Below, in pieces: positions 21,230 through 21,243 of a stretch of 21,243 bases of DNA. Each line of letters opens with the position of its first letter. The first letter of the stretch is position 1. The DNA lies in contig JAEDNB010000012.1 of the NCBI GenBank assembly GCA_016302725.1, forward strand, positions 1-21,243, given 5' to 3'. The notes under the pieces were generated by a model. It did not search any database, was not told where the DNA came from, and saw only the letters and a list, made by a program, of their open reading frames with translations. Source of the DNA: Lentisphaeria bacterium. Lineage in GTDB: Bacteria > Verrucomicrobiota > Lentisphaeria > Oligosphaerales > Oligosphaeraceae. The position numbers and the translations under genes are program-made.

Positions 21230-21243
21230 TCCCGCCTCACAGG

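Overview
The window is GC-rich DNA (C or G at most third codon positions) from what is most likely an anaerobic Gram-negative bacterium of the PVC group, probably Lentisphaerota. The evidence is a pseudopilin-like protein with an N-terminal methylation motif and a C-terminal H-X9-DG motif, lipopolysaccharide core enzymes (hence an outer membrane), a flavodiiron oxygen/NO reductase and a ferredoxin-type DUF362 protein. The phylum is inferred; there is no rRNA or marker gene here. I see no tRNA, rRNA, CRISPR array, insertion sequence or phage gene.

Layout. 7-1797 (+) is a four-domain flavodiiron protein that looks like a fusion of FprA with its redox partner Hrb. Facing it, 3871-1953 (-) encodes a DUF362 ferredoxin protein followed by an AlkD-like DNA glycosylase. 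A 406-nt divergent spacer with a perfect 18-bp palindrome leads to the H-X9-DG pseudopilin (4278-5078, +), which ends at a good terminator. 5280-8871 (+) is a tight operon: KdkA/WaaP-type kinase, PyrK-like flavin/iron-sulfur subunit, WaaG-type glycosyltransferase and a second kinase. A promoter overlapped by a 12-bp tandem repeat precedes 9105-11588 (+), which encodes an acyl-activating enzyme, carrier protein and PlsC acyltransferase in one chain. 16767-11757 (-) holds two large proteins for cytoplasmic carbohydrate breakdown. 16991-17766 (+) is a secreted DUF1565-like gene with no normal start codon and a frameshift. 17928-20414 (+) encodes a sodium/calcium exchanger and a sigma-54 activator. 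20558-21229 (-) holds two small unrecognised reading frames in one phase, separated by a single TGA.

How the genes fit together. The 5280-11588 block concerns the envelope: the operon decorates the lipid A-core with sugar and phosphate, and the fusion protein probably activates and transfers acyl chains to lysophospholipid. The flavodiiron protein, the DUF362 protein and perhaps the DNA repair enzyme fit an anaerobe coping with oxygen, NO and DNA damage. The two minus-strand glycosidase-like genes fit a polysaccharide or glycoside degrader.

The signals I would follow first are: (1) a composite 3' element, hairpin plus AT-rich block, found in two of the three convergent spacers; (2) a C10 tract inside a lipopolysaccharide kinase gene; (3) the tandem operator-like repeat at 8907-8940; (4) the ligase-carrier-acyltransferase fusion; (5) the doubly damaged gene at 16991-17766; and (6) the unassigned 968-residue protein.
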